From NCBI GenBank assembly GCA_913058195.1, contig CAJXPP010000107.1, positions 1 through 7,339 of the forward strand: 7,339 nucleotides of DNA, given 5' to 3'. Below are positions 1 to 6,084 of this stretch, piece after piece. The translations under genes and the position numbers were made by a program. A model generated the notes under the pieces. It saw only the letters and a list, made by a program, of their open reading frames with translations. It searched no databases and was not told where the DNA came from. Each line of letters opens with the position of its first letter. Position 1 is the stretch's first letter. This DNA comes from an uncultured Gammaproteobacteria bacterium. GTDB taxonomy: Bacteria; Pseudomonadota; Gammaproteobacteria; Nitrosococcales; Methylophagaceae.

Positions 1-40
1 TGCCTAGTCTCGTGGGCTCGGAGATGTGTATAAGAGACAG
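1..40 (+). other. Illumina Nextera (Tn5) adapter left in the assembly
   Basis: Bases 7-40 match the Nextera read-2 transposase adapter from memory: they begin GTCTCGTGGGCTCGG and finish with the 19-base Tn5 mosaic end AGATGTGTATAAGAGACAG (22-40). Bases 1-6 (TGCCTA) equal the last six bases of the Nextera i7 index N706 (CATGCCTA), which directly precedes this adapter in the library primer. The stretch is therefore synthetic and should be trimmed; genomic sequence begins at 41, the tagmentation point. It is not a mobile element of the organism. Confidence 0.97.
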
Positions 41-204
41 GCCCTGATGAGTTATTGGCATTCGGTAAAAAACACCTTGCAGTTTACAAAGCACCCAAAG
101 TTATCTATTTAACTCAAGATTTTCCAAGAACAAAAAATGGCAAAATATTAAGGCGAGAAGTTAACCCTGATATCGCAACCTTACGTTCAGGAAAAAAACC
201 ATAG
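41..204 (+). CDS. AMP-forming acyl-CoA synthetase, C-terminal fragment
   Basis: This is the last 53 codons (reading from 43, stop TAG 202-204) of an ANL-superfamily adenylate-forming enzyme, which activates a carboxylic acid with ATP to an acyl-adenylate and then an acyl-CoA. The fragment shows the C-terminal lid subdomain: a YKAPK segment (fragment residues 15-19), a hydrophobic strand, then the A10 motif PRTKNGKILRRE (28-39). Lys34, codon 142-144, corresponds to the lysine that catalyses adenylation. The protein ends normally about 15 residues after A10 (ATLRSGKKP), so the 3' end is natural and only the 5' part is missing, cut by the adapter junction at 40/41. The substrate (acetate, propionate, longer or aromatic acid) cannot be told from this tail. 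It lies 109 bases upstream of ppsR on the same strand; whether they share a transcript is unclear. Confidence 0.88.
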
Positions 205-313
205 AAGAAGTCAGTGTTTCAAACAGGAGATTGATGATACGATTACTGCCATATCCAGTCTGAGATGGCTCATTCAATGATGCGCTGCTCTACTGATAAT
301 TTTAGGTGCAGAA

Positions 314-1177
314 ATGACTAGTTTAGATTTGAATGAAGAAGAAATGTTGCGTACGGTCTTTTTTATATCTGACCGTACAGGCCTCTCGGCCGAACATTAT
401 GGCAAAACTTTATTAGCTCAATTTCCTCAGCAACAATATCAACTTGTAACCTTATCTTTCATTGATACGAGACAAAAGGCGTCTATTGCCAGTAAAAAAA
501 TAAAAGACGCATATAGAATCACAGGAAAGCAGCCTATTGTTTTCAGCACATTAGTTGAAGTAGATGGACAACTTATTATTAAAAGCACGGATGCTTGTAT
601 TATTAATCTATTTAATGCATTTTTGAAACCATTAGAGCAAGCCTTTGGAGAAGCCTCTTCTCATCTTCAAGGCAAGTTTCAAGGCAATCGTAGGGTTTCT
701 GACAATATCAATTATCAACAACGACTCGATGCTATCGATTACTCCTTATCTCATGATGACGGTGTCCGTTATGATCAATATGATGAGGCTGATGTTATTT
801 TAGTGGGGGTCTCACGGTGTGGTAAAACACCAACCAGCCTATATTTAGCGATGAATTTTTCACTCAAAGTGAGTAATTATCCATTGACTGAAGAGGACTT
901 AGATAAAAATACATTACCTGATTTCCTTCTTAAGTATAAACACAAGCTTGTGGCACTGACTATAAAAGTAGTACCTTTAAGTAAAATACGCAGAGCACGC
1001 CGCCCCAACAGTGAATATGCTTCACTTCAGGTTTGTGAACGTGAAGTTAGAATTTCAGAAGCAATGTTTAAACATGCACAAATTCCTGTTTTTGAAAGCA
1101 CGGATACGTCGATTGAGGAAATAGCGAGTAATGTCGTTCAATCAATGGAGTTAAGTCTAGGTGAAAGTAAATATTAA
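314..1177 (+). CDS. ppsR: PEP synthase regulatory protein (bifunctional kinase/pyrophosphorylase, DUF299)
   Basis: PpsR inactivates PEP synthase by ADP-dependent phosphorylation of a threonine beside the catalytic histidine, and reactivates it by phosphate-dependent removal of that phosphate, releasing pyrophosphate. It is a cytosolic protein. The 287 residues compare with about 277 in E. coli. Visible family marks are the N-terminal FFISDRTGLSAE (16-27), AIDYSLSHDDG (140-150), and the P-loop GVSRCGKTPTSLYLAM (165-180; GxxxxGKT at 165-172), followed by SNYP (187-190) and the C-terminal IPVFESTDTSIEEIA. The chosen ATG has AGGTG at 304-308, five bases upstream. A second ATG at 344 (Met11, directly before LRTVFFISD) is a possible shorter start. 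The gene sits 56 bases before its target ppsA on the same strand, which supports the assignment and suggests co-transcription. In E. coli the two genes are divergent. No convincing promoter was found in the 109 bases upstream. Confidence 0.95.
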   Translation: MTSLDLNEEEMLRTVFFISDRTGLSAEHYGKTLLAQFPQQQYQLVTLSFIDTRQKASIASKKIKDAYRITGKQPIVFSTLVEVDGQLIIKSTDACIINLFNAFLKPLEQAFGEASSHLQGKFQGNRRVSDNINYQQRLDAIDYSLSHDDGVRYDQYDEADVILVGVSRCGKTPTSLYLAMNFSLKVSNYPLTEEDLDKNTLPDFLLKYKHKLVALTIKVVPLSKIRRARRPNSEYASLQVCEREVRISEAMFKHAQIPVFESTDTSIEEIASNVVQSMELSLGESKY

Positions 1178-1233
1178 TCGTAATAAAAATATAACTATAA
1201 ATTAATAACGTGATGTGAACGAGGATTTAAATA

Positions 1234-3588
1234 ATGACTGAGTATGTAGTGGAGCTAGACCAATTAAGCATGGATGATGTGGCCAGAGTGGGAGGCAAAA
1301 ATGCTTCATTAGGCGAGATGCTACAAAACCTGGCGCCGTTAGGTGTGTCAGTGCCGGGTGGTTTTGCAACGACTGCTGATGCATATCGTGAGTTTCTTCT
1401 TCAAGATGGCTTGAAAGATAGAATTGCTGAACGTTTACATAACTTAGATATTGCAGATATTCCTGAGTTACAGGCTACAGGTAGTGATATTCGTCGCTGG
1501 ATTAACGAAGTCCCCTTTCCTGCTGCAATGGAAAAAGCAATTGATACTGCATATACACAATTAGAAGAAGAATATGGTCAAGAGGCAACGTGGGCGGTAC
1601 GTTCTTCGGCAACAGCAGAAGATTTACCTGACGCTTCATTTGCTGGGCAACAGGAAACATTCCTGAATGTATCTGGTTTAAAAAATATCAAACAATCCAT
1701 TAGAGAAGTCTTTGCATCATTATTCAATGACCGCGCCATTTCATATCGTGAACATCAAGGTTTTGATCATGATGAAGTCGCGTTATCTGCAGGCATCCAG
1801 AAAATGGTGCGCTCTGATATCTCAAGCTCGGGTGTTGCTTTTAGTCTTGATACTGAAAGCGGCTTCCGTGATGTTGTGTTTATCACTGGTAGTTATGGCT
1901 TAGGTGAAATGGTAGTTCAAGGCGCTGTTAACCCTGATGAATTCTATGTGCATAAACAAACTTTAGCAGCAGGACGTCCATCAGTGTTGCGTCGTACCTT
2001 AGGACAAAAAGCGATCCAAATGATCTATTCTGGTGAAGCAGGTGACCCAGTCAAGACGGTTGATGTTGACCCTGAACAAAGGCTGTTGTTTTCTCTGAGT
2101 GATGATGAAGTAGAAACCTTGGCAAAAGTAGTTGTCACCATTGAAGAGCACTACAAACGACCAATGGACGTAGAGTGGGCAAAAGATGGAATTGATAACA
2201 AAATCTACATCGTGCAAGCCCGCCCTGAGACAGTGCAAAGTCAAGAAAAAAATGTAATTGAAGAATATGTCCTAAAAGAAAGAGGCGAAATATTAGCCGT
2301 TGGGCGATCTATTGGTAAAAAAATTGGTAAAGGTCGAGTCAGATTATTCAACAGTCTCGATCAAATGGATCAGTTTGAAGAAGGTGATGTTTTACTGACA
2401 GATATGACGGATCCTGATTGGGAGCCAATCATGAAAATGTCTTCAGCGATTATCACTAACCGAGGTGGTCGTACTTGTCATGCAGCAATCATTGCACGTG
2501 AACTCGGTGTACCAGCCGTTGTTGGTTGTGGTGATGCTACGGAACTAGTAGCTGATGGTTCTGAGGTTACGGTCTCGTGTTCAGAAGGTGATGAAGGCCA
2601 AGTATATACAGGCTTATTAGACTTTGACTATAACGTTCGACAGCTCAATGATTTGCCAGAGATCCCGGTTAAAGTAATGATGAATGTGGGTAATCCTGAT
2701 CGTGCATTTAGCTTTGCTCAGTTACCCAATGATGGTGTTGGACTAGCGCGTTTAGAGTTCATCATTAACAATATGGTGGGTATTCATCCTAAAGCGTTAA
2801 TCAATGCCGATAAGATGCCTGAAGATGTACAAAAAATCATTCGTGAAAAAACCACTGCTTATGGTGATCCTGTTGAATATTATGTCAGCCGTATAGTTGA
2901 AGGTGTATCAACAATTGCAGCTTCATTTAACCCTAAAAAAGTAATTGTTCGATTATCTGACTTTAAATCGAATGAGTATGCAAATTTGGTTGGTGGGCCT
3001 CAGTTTGAACCGCATGAAGAAAATCCAATGATTGGTTTTAGAGGGGCCTCTCGCTACATATCAGATGATTTTAGAGAATGTTTTGAGCTTGAATGCAAAG
3101 CAATGAAACGTGTTCGAGATGAAATGGGTTTTACCAATGTAGAGCTAATGATTCCATTTGTCCGTACAACAGCTGAAGCAGCAGCCGTCATTGAAATCAT
3201 GAAAGAAAATGGCCTTGAGCGAGGTAAAAATGGACTGCGCATCATAATGATGTGTGAATTACCTTCTAATGCAGTATTGGCCTCTGAGTTCTTAGAGTTT
3301 TTTGATGGTTTTTCGATTGGGTCAAATGATATGACTCAGCTAACATTAGGGTTGGATCGTGATTCATCATTGATTGCTAACTCATTTGATGAACGTAACC
3401 CTGCAGTTTTAGCAATGTTAGATATGGCTATTACAGCTTGTAAAGATGCGGGTAAATATATTGGAATTTGCGGGCAAGGTCCATCCGATCATCCTGATTT
3501 TGCAAAATGGTTATTAGATAGGGGTGTCACCAGTATTTCTTTGAATCCAGATACTGTTGTTTCCACATGGCAAGATTTAGCAAATTAG
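1234..3588 (+). CDS. ppsA: Phosphoenolpyruvate synthase (pyruvate, water dikinase)
   Basis: PpsA converts pyruvate + ATP + water to phosphoenolpyruvate + AMP + phosphate, the entry step to gluconeogenesis from C3 compounds; it is cytosolic. The 784 residues are close to the 792 of E. coli and all three domains are present. The ATP-grasp-like PPDK N-terminal domain (~16-340) carries GGKNASLGEM (20-29), WAVRSSATAEDLPDASFAGQQ starting at 120, and a closing IYIVQARPET (324-333). The swivelling phosphohistidine domain (~370-455) has GGRTCHAAIIARE (411-423), with catalytic His416. The C-terminal TIM-barrel PEP/pyruvate domain (~475-775) has GVGLARLEF (501-509), RLSDFKSNEY (573-582), MIGFRGASRY (599-608) and GICGQGPS (744-751) with Cys746. 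Thr414 is the residue PpsR would modify. A ribosome site GAGGA (1221-1225) lies eight bases before the ATG. The AT-rich 56-base gap after ppsR shows no clear terminator. An 18-bp hairpin follows at 3623. Confidence 0.98.
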   Translation: MTEYVVELDQLSMDDVARVGGKNASLGEMLQNLAPLGVSVPGGFATTADAYREFLLQDGLKDRIAERLHNLDIADIPELQATGSDIRRWINEVPFPAAMEKAIDTAYTQLEEEYGQEATWAVRSSATAEDLPDASFAGQQETFLNVSGLKNIKQSIREVFASLFNDRAISYREHQGFDHDEVALSAGIQKMVRSDISSSGVAFSLDTESGFRDVVFITGSYGLGEMVVQGAVNPDEFYVHKQTLAAGRPSVLRRTLGQKAIQMIYSGEAGDPVKTVDVDPEQRLLFSLSDDEVETLAKVVVTIEEHYKRPMDVEWAKDGIDNKIYIVQARPETVQSQEKNVIEEYVLKERGEILAVGRSIGKKIGKGRVRLFNSLDQMDQFEEGDVLLTDMTDPDWEPIMKMSSAIITNRGGRTCHAAIIARELGVPAVVGCGDATELVADGSEVTVSCSEGDEGQVYTGLLDFDYNVRQLNDLPEIPVKVMMNVGNPDRAFSFAQLPNDGVGLARLEFIINNMVGIHPKALINADKMPEDVQKIIREKTTAYGDPVEYYVSRIVEGVSTIAASFNPKKVIVRLSDFKSNEYANLVGGPQFEPHEENPMIGFRGASRYISDDFRECFELECKAMKRVRDEMGFTNVELMIPFVRTTAEAAAVIEIMKENGLERGKNGLRIIMMCELPSNAVLASEFLEFFDGFSIGSNDMTQLTLGLDRDSSLIANSFDERNPAVLAMLDMAITACKDAGKYIGICGQGPSDHPDFAKWLLDRGVTSISLNPDTVVSTWQDLAN

Positions 3589-3622
3589 ATCTGAGAGTAA
3601 GATTTATATAAGTAGCTGACAA

Positions 3623-3672
3623 AGTAAGCAATAGTATTATGAAGATAATGTTATTGCTTACTGTTTATTATC
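3623..3672 (+). terminator. Long hairpin, probable terminator or 3' stabiliser of ppsA
   Basis: The arm at 3623-3640 (AGTAAGCAATAGTATTAT) pairs with 3645-3662 along 18 positions: 16 Watson-Crick pairs and two adjacent G-U wobbles (3634/3651 and 3635/3650), around a GAAG tetraloop (3641-3644). It starts 35 bases after the ppsA stop. The stem is AT-rich and what follows (GTTTATTATC) is only moderately T-rich, so termination may be weak. The hairpin could instead protect the mRNA 3' end. No equivalent T-run is present on the minus-strand side. Confidence 0.6.
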
Positions 3673-3782
3673 TTCGATATTACTGACTTCTAGATCAGAA
3701 TGGAAAAGGTCACTAGCTAAACTGATAGATATTGGGCTGAGCAATATCAGCGTTTATGGATGGAATAGTTAGCTGATTCAGA

Positions 3783-3788
3783 TATAAT
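3783..3788 (+). promoter_or_regulatory. Candidate -10 box for the DUF465 gene
   Basis: A perfect TATAAT lies about 105 bases before the DUF465 start codon. The bases at the right distance upstream (ATGGAA or TGGAAT, 3760-3766) match a -35 box poorly, so this rests almost entirely on the -10 sequence in AT-rich DNA. It would give a leader of roughly 100 bases that includes the palindrome at 3800-3813. Confidence 0.35.
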
Positions 3789-3799
3789 GAAAATATAGA

Positions 3800-3813
3800 T
3801 TGATCTAGGTCAT
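3800..3813. promoter_or_regulatory. FNR/Anr-like palindromic site
   Basis: TTGAT-CTAG-GTCAT resembles the FNR/Anr recognition sequence TTGAT-N4-ATCAA: the left half is perfect and the right half matches at three of five positions (TCA core kept). The site is palindromic over TGA.CTAG.TCA. For classical activation at -41.5 the start site would fall near 3848, where the -10 candidate (TAGAAC, 3832-3837) is weak and slightly out of register. Relative to the TATAAT at 3783 the site would lie over or just after the start point, where it would repress. This is inference from sequence resemblance only. Confidence 0.35.
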
Positions 3814-3892
3814 AATCTGATTCGATCTCGATAGAACAGCAAACTGTAAGGTGTTATTATTTTCTTCAGACAGAATGACTTAGGAGTTTAAA

Positions 3893-4135
3893 ATGCCACT
3901 TTCACATCATCCTTTAGTGCACGAATTTCCCGAATATAAAGACAAAATCCACGCACTAAAATCGAGCAATCAATTTTTTCATAATTTGATGGAGCGCTAT
4001 GAGGCGGTTGATAAAGAAATTTTCAGGATCGAAAGTGGTGAACAACCGACCAGTGATGATTATGTAAATCACTTAGGAAAAGAAAGGTTAAACCTAAAAG
4101 ATGGTTTGAGAAGAATTATAATTAATAACAAATAG
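3893..4135 (+). CDS. DUF465 family small protein (YdcH-like)
   Basis: This 80-residue soluble protein belongs to the DUF465/YdcH family, whose molecular function is not known to me. Family features by comparison with E. coli YdcH are FPEYKDKIHALKSSN (12-26), a central YEAVDKEIFRIE (36-47) and the C-terminal LGKERLNLKDGLRRII (61-76). The sequence is rich in charged residues and reads as two helices, 16-48 and 54-77, separated by a short GEQPTSDD linker, consistent with a helical hairpin. The N-terminal extension MPLSHHPLVHE is common in gammaproteobacterial members. There is no signal peptide, membrane segment or cysteine. The start is well supported: AGGAG (3882-3886) sits six bases before the ATG. 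The gene appears to be its own transcription unit, with a candidate promoter and FNR-like site upstream and a strong terminator 44 bases after the stop. Confidence 0.93.
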   Translation: MPLSHHPLVHEFPEYKDKIHALKSSNQFFHNLMERYEAVDKEIFRIESGEQPTSDDYVNHLGKERLNLKDGLRRIIINNK

Positions 4136-4179
4136 TTAGATTGCTTATTTTTCTGTTTATTAAAGGTTTATTGGATTAT

Positions 4180-4220
4180 AAAAGGCCATGAAACAATCAT
4201 TGTTTCATGGCCTTTTTGTT
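4180..4220 (+). terminator. Strong rho-independent terminator
   Basis: Bases 4180-4196 (AAAAGGCCATGAAACAA) pair perfectly with 4200-4216 over 17 bp around a three-base loop (TCA), and the helix runs into a T-tract (4213-4217, then GTT). It lies 44 bases after the DUF465 stop. The A-run at the left foot means it would also end transcription from the opposite direction. It insulates the fdh genes from the units upstream. Confidence 0.93.
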
Positions 4221-4271
4221 AGTGCGTGCTTTTAGTGATACGATTTACTAAATACTAGTACTAACTCTGAC

Positions 4272-4300
4272 TTCACAATTTACTCTGGTCGTGGTAATTT
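4272..4300 (+). promoter_or_regulatory. Candidate fdh promoter
   Basis: TTCACA (4272-4277, five of six to the -35 consensus) is separated by 17 bases from TAATTT (4295-4300), which is a weak -10 but is preceded by TG at 4292-4293 in the extended -10 position. The predicted start, near 4307, falls inside the palindrome at 4302-4324. No sigma-54 type GG/GC pair was found. Confidence is low because the region is AT-rich and alternative boxes exist (for example TATTAG, 4305-4310). Confidence 0.3.
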
Positions 4301-4301
4301 C

Positions 4302-4339
4302 ACCTATTAGATTGTCTAATAGGTAGTACCAAATAGGTG
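4302..4339. repeat. Inverted repeat plus third half-site upstream of fdhB
   Basis: ACCTATTAGA (4302-4311) and TCTAATAGGT (4315-4324) form a perfect 10-bp inverted repeat around TTG. The right half-site AATAGGT recurs in direct orientation at 4332-4338, one and a half helical turns (14 bases) further on. CACCTATT (4301-4308) can pair either with the near copy or with AATAGGTG (4332-4339), so the two RNA hairpins exclude each other. The block ends 33 bases before the fdhB ATG. It could be an operator with an accessory half-site or a leader structure; there is no T-run, so it is not a plain terminator. Confidence 0.6.
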
Positions 4340-4371
4340 CTCGCACTATCCGAATTAATAGAGAGAAGTAT

Positions 4372-6084
4372 ATGAGTAAGCATGAAATTAGCGCTCGAAC
4401 AGCAGGTAAGAAACTGAAACTACCAAGATCTGTTGGCAAAGGTAGACAAGTTGAACCTCAGGCGTTAGCTGAAATTCAGGCTTTATTAGGTAACGAATCT
4501 CGCCAAAAAGATTTGTTAATAGAGCATCTGCACAAAATTCAGGATGCTTACCAACATATTTCTGCAAAACATTTAGTTGCTCTGGCCCGTGAAATGAAGC
4601 TCTCGAAAGCTGAAGTTTATGAAGTCGCTACGTTTTACCACCATTTTGATGTGATTAAAGAGGGTGAAACACCCCCTCCCGCCTTAACAGTTCGAGTTTG
4701 TGAATCACTTACCTGTGATATGTCAGGCGCACAAGAATTGATTGGTTCATTAGAAAATGGTTTGGGTGATGGTGTACGTGTTCAGCGAGTGCCTTGTATA
4801 GGGCGTTGTGATAAAGCACCTGTCGCTGTTGTAGGAATGAACCCTATAGAACATGCAGAAGTTGATGCGGTAATTAAGGCTGTCAATGAGAAAGCCATTG
4901 AACCTGAATTGCTTGAGGCAATTGAGTATGAAGCTTATCTCGAAACTGACGGTTATAAGACATATCAGTCTTGCGTAAATGGTATCTTTGATATCGAAAA
5001 AGTACTTGATGTAATGGACGATTCAGGTTTACGAGGACTGGGTGGTGCGGGTTTCCCTGCTGGTCGTAAGTGGCGAATTGTCCGCGATCAACCTGAGCCA
5101 AAATTGATGGCAGTGAATATTGATGAAGGCGAACCCGGCACCTTTAAAGATAAATATTACTTAGAGCGTGACCCGCACTGTTTCCTCGAAGGAATGTTAA
5201 TTGCTGCTTGGGCAACCGGTATTCATGAGATCTACATCTACTTACGTGATGAATATGCTGCTATTCGTGGCATGCTTGAAACAGAGATTGCTAAACTTCA
5301 AGCCAACCCACCGGTAAAAAACTTACCAGAAATTCATTTAAGACGTGGTGCTGGTGCGTATATTTGTGGTGAAGAATCAGCCATGATTGAGTCAATTGAG
5401 GGAAAGCGTGGAATGCCTCGATTACGACCTCCATTTGTTGCTCAAGTAGGTTTATTTGGTCGCCCAACCTTAGAACATAATATGGAATCTGTTTATTGGG
5501 TGCGCGATATTTTAGAGAAAGGACCAAGTTGTTTGACTGACCATGGTCGAAATGGCCGTACAGGCTTACGTTCATTTTCTATCAGTGGACGAGTGAATAA
5601 GCCGGGTGTTCATCTAGCACCAGCAGGAATCACTATGCGAGAGTTGATTGCTGAATATTGTGGCGGCATGATTGAGGGCCATGAATTTTATGGTTACTTC
5701 CCTGGCGGTGCTTCAGGCGGAATTCTACCTGCATCAATGGGCGATATACCGTTAGATTTTGATACTTTAAATGAATATGGCTGTTTTATCGGCTCAGCAG
5801 CAGTTGTGGTGTTCTCTGATCAAGATAAGGCTAGGGACTTGGCTGTTAATGCGATGAAATTCTTTGAAGATGAGTCGTGTGGTCAATGTACGCCATGTCG
5901 TGTTGGTACAGCAAAGGCGGTTACTTTAATGGAAAATAAACACTGGGATCAGGACTTATTAGAAGAGCTTTCAGAGGTTATGATTGATGCGTCAATCTGT
6001 GGCCTTGGCCAAGCAGCTCCTAACCCAATTCGTTCTGTGATGAAGTATTTTCCTGACGAGTTAGCAGCAGGGGAGATTAAATAA
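4372..6084 (+). CDS. fdhB: NAD-dependent formate dehydrogenase beta subunit (NuoE-NuoF fusion)
   Basis: This is the diaphorase subunit of a soluble, cytosolic NAD-linked formate dehydrogenase: it takes electrons from FdhA and reduces NAD+ at FMN. It fuses two complex I-type modules. The NuoE/24-kDa-like part (~25-175) has the [2Fe-2S] ligands Cys110, Cys115, Cys142 and Cys146 (CESLTC, CIGRC). The NuoF/51-kDa-like part (~200-565) has the FMN/NADH region RGLGGAGFPAGRKW (221-234), NIDEGEPGTFKDKYYLERDPH starting at 249, and GAGAYICGEESAMIESIEGK (326-345), then an SLBB-like stretch and a [4Fe-4S] site at Cys503, Cys506, Cys509 (SCGQCTPCR) and Cys543. All expected ligands are present. The 570-residue fused form and the order beta before alpha match Fdh1B of Methylobacterium extorquens; FdsG/FdsB of Cupriavidus are separate proteins. 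A ribosome site GAGAGAAG precedes the ATG, and the stop shares one base with the fdhA start. A hydrogenase diaphorase subunit is the alternative, but the neighbour FdhA argues for formate. Confidence 0.93.
   Translation: MSKHEISARTAGKKLKLPRSVGKGRQVEPQALAEIQALLGNESRQKDLLIEHLHKIQDAYQHISAKHLVALAREMKLSKAEVYEVATFYHHFDVIKEGETPPPALTVRVCESLTCDMSGAQELIGSLENGLGDGVRVQRVPCIGRCDKAPVAVVGMNPIEHAEVDAVIKAVNEKAIEPELLEAIEYEAYLETDGYKTYQSCVNGIFDIEKVLDVMDDSGLRGLGGAGFPAGRKWRIVRDQPEPKLMAVNIDEGEPGTFKDKYYLERDPHCFLEGMLIAAWATGIHEIYIYLRDEYAAIRGMLETEIAKLQANPPVKNLPEIHLRRGAGAYICGEESAMIESIEGKRGMPRLRPPFVAQVGLFGRPTLEHNMESVYWVRDILEKGPSCLTDHGRNGRTGLRSFSISGRVNKPGVHLAPAGITMRELIAEYCGGMIEGHEFYGYFPGGASGGILPASMGDIPLDFDTLNEYGCFIGSAAVVVFSDQDKARDLAVNAMKFFEDESCGQCTPCRVGTAKAVTLMENKHWDQDLLEELSEVMIDASICGLGQAAPNPIRSVMKYFPDELAAGEIK

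Larger units (their letters stand above)
3589..3892. other. Intergenic region between ppsA and the DUF465 gene
   Basis: These 304 bases hold no credible coding sequence. Reading left to right they contain an 18-bp hairpin (3623-3662) ending the ppsA unit, a smaller 7-bp hairpin (GATATTG 3728-3734 with CAATATC 3742-3748, loop of seven), a TATAAT box (3783-3788), an FNR/Anr-like imperfect palindrome (3800-3813) and the ribosome site AGGAG (3882-3886) of the DUF465 gene. The 3663-3720 portion shows nothing I can interpret. Confidence 0.75.

Noticed and set aside
22..40. Transposon end (Tn5 mosaic end) as a natural mobile element
   Set aside because: It is continuous with the synthetic Nextera adapter and an index remnant, so it comes from library preparation.
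55..80. Sigma-54-like TGGC...TTGCA
   Set aside because: Spacing is too large and it lies inside the acyl-CoA synthetase coding sequence.
273..300. Promoter for ppsR (TTCAAT with GATAAT at 295-300)
   Set aside because: The -35 is poor and transcription would begin around 307, inside the ribosome site, leaving almost no leader.
1999..2244. Minus-strand open frame inside ppsA, and similar frames inside fdhB and fdhA
   Set aside because: They lie wholly within well-conserved genes, lack ribosome sites and have no recognisable domain, so they are shadows of the + strand coding sequence.
4253..4260. Palindrome TACTAGTA as an operator
   Set aside because: Eight bases of AT-rich palindrome are expected often by chance and nothing around it repeats the sequence.
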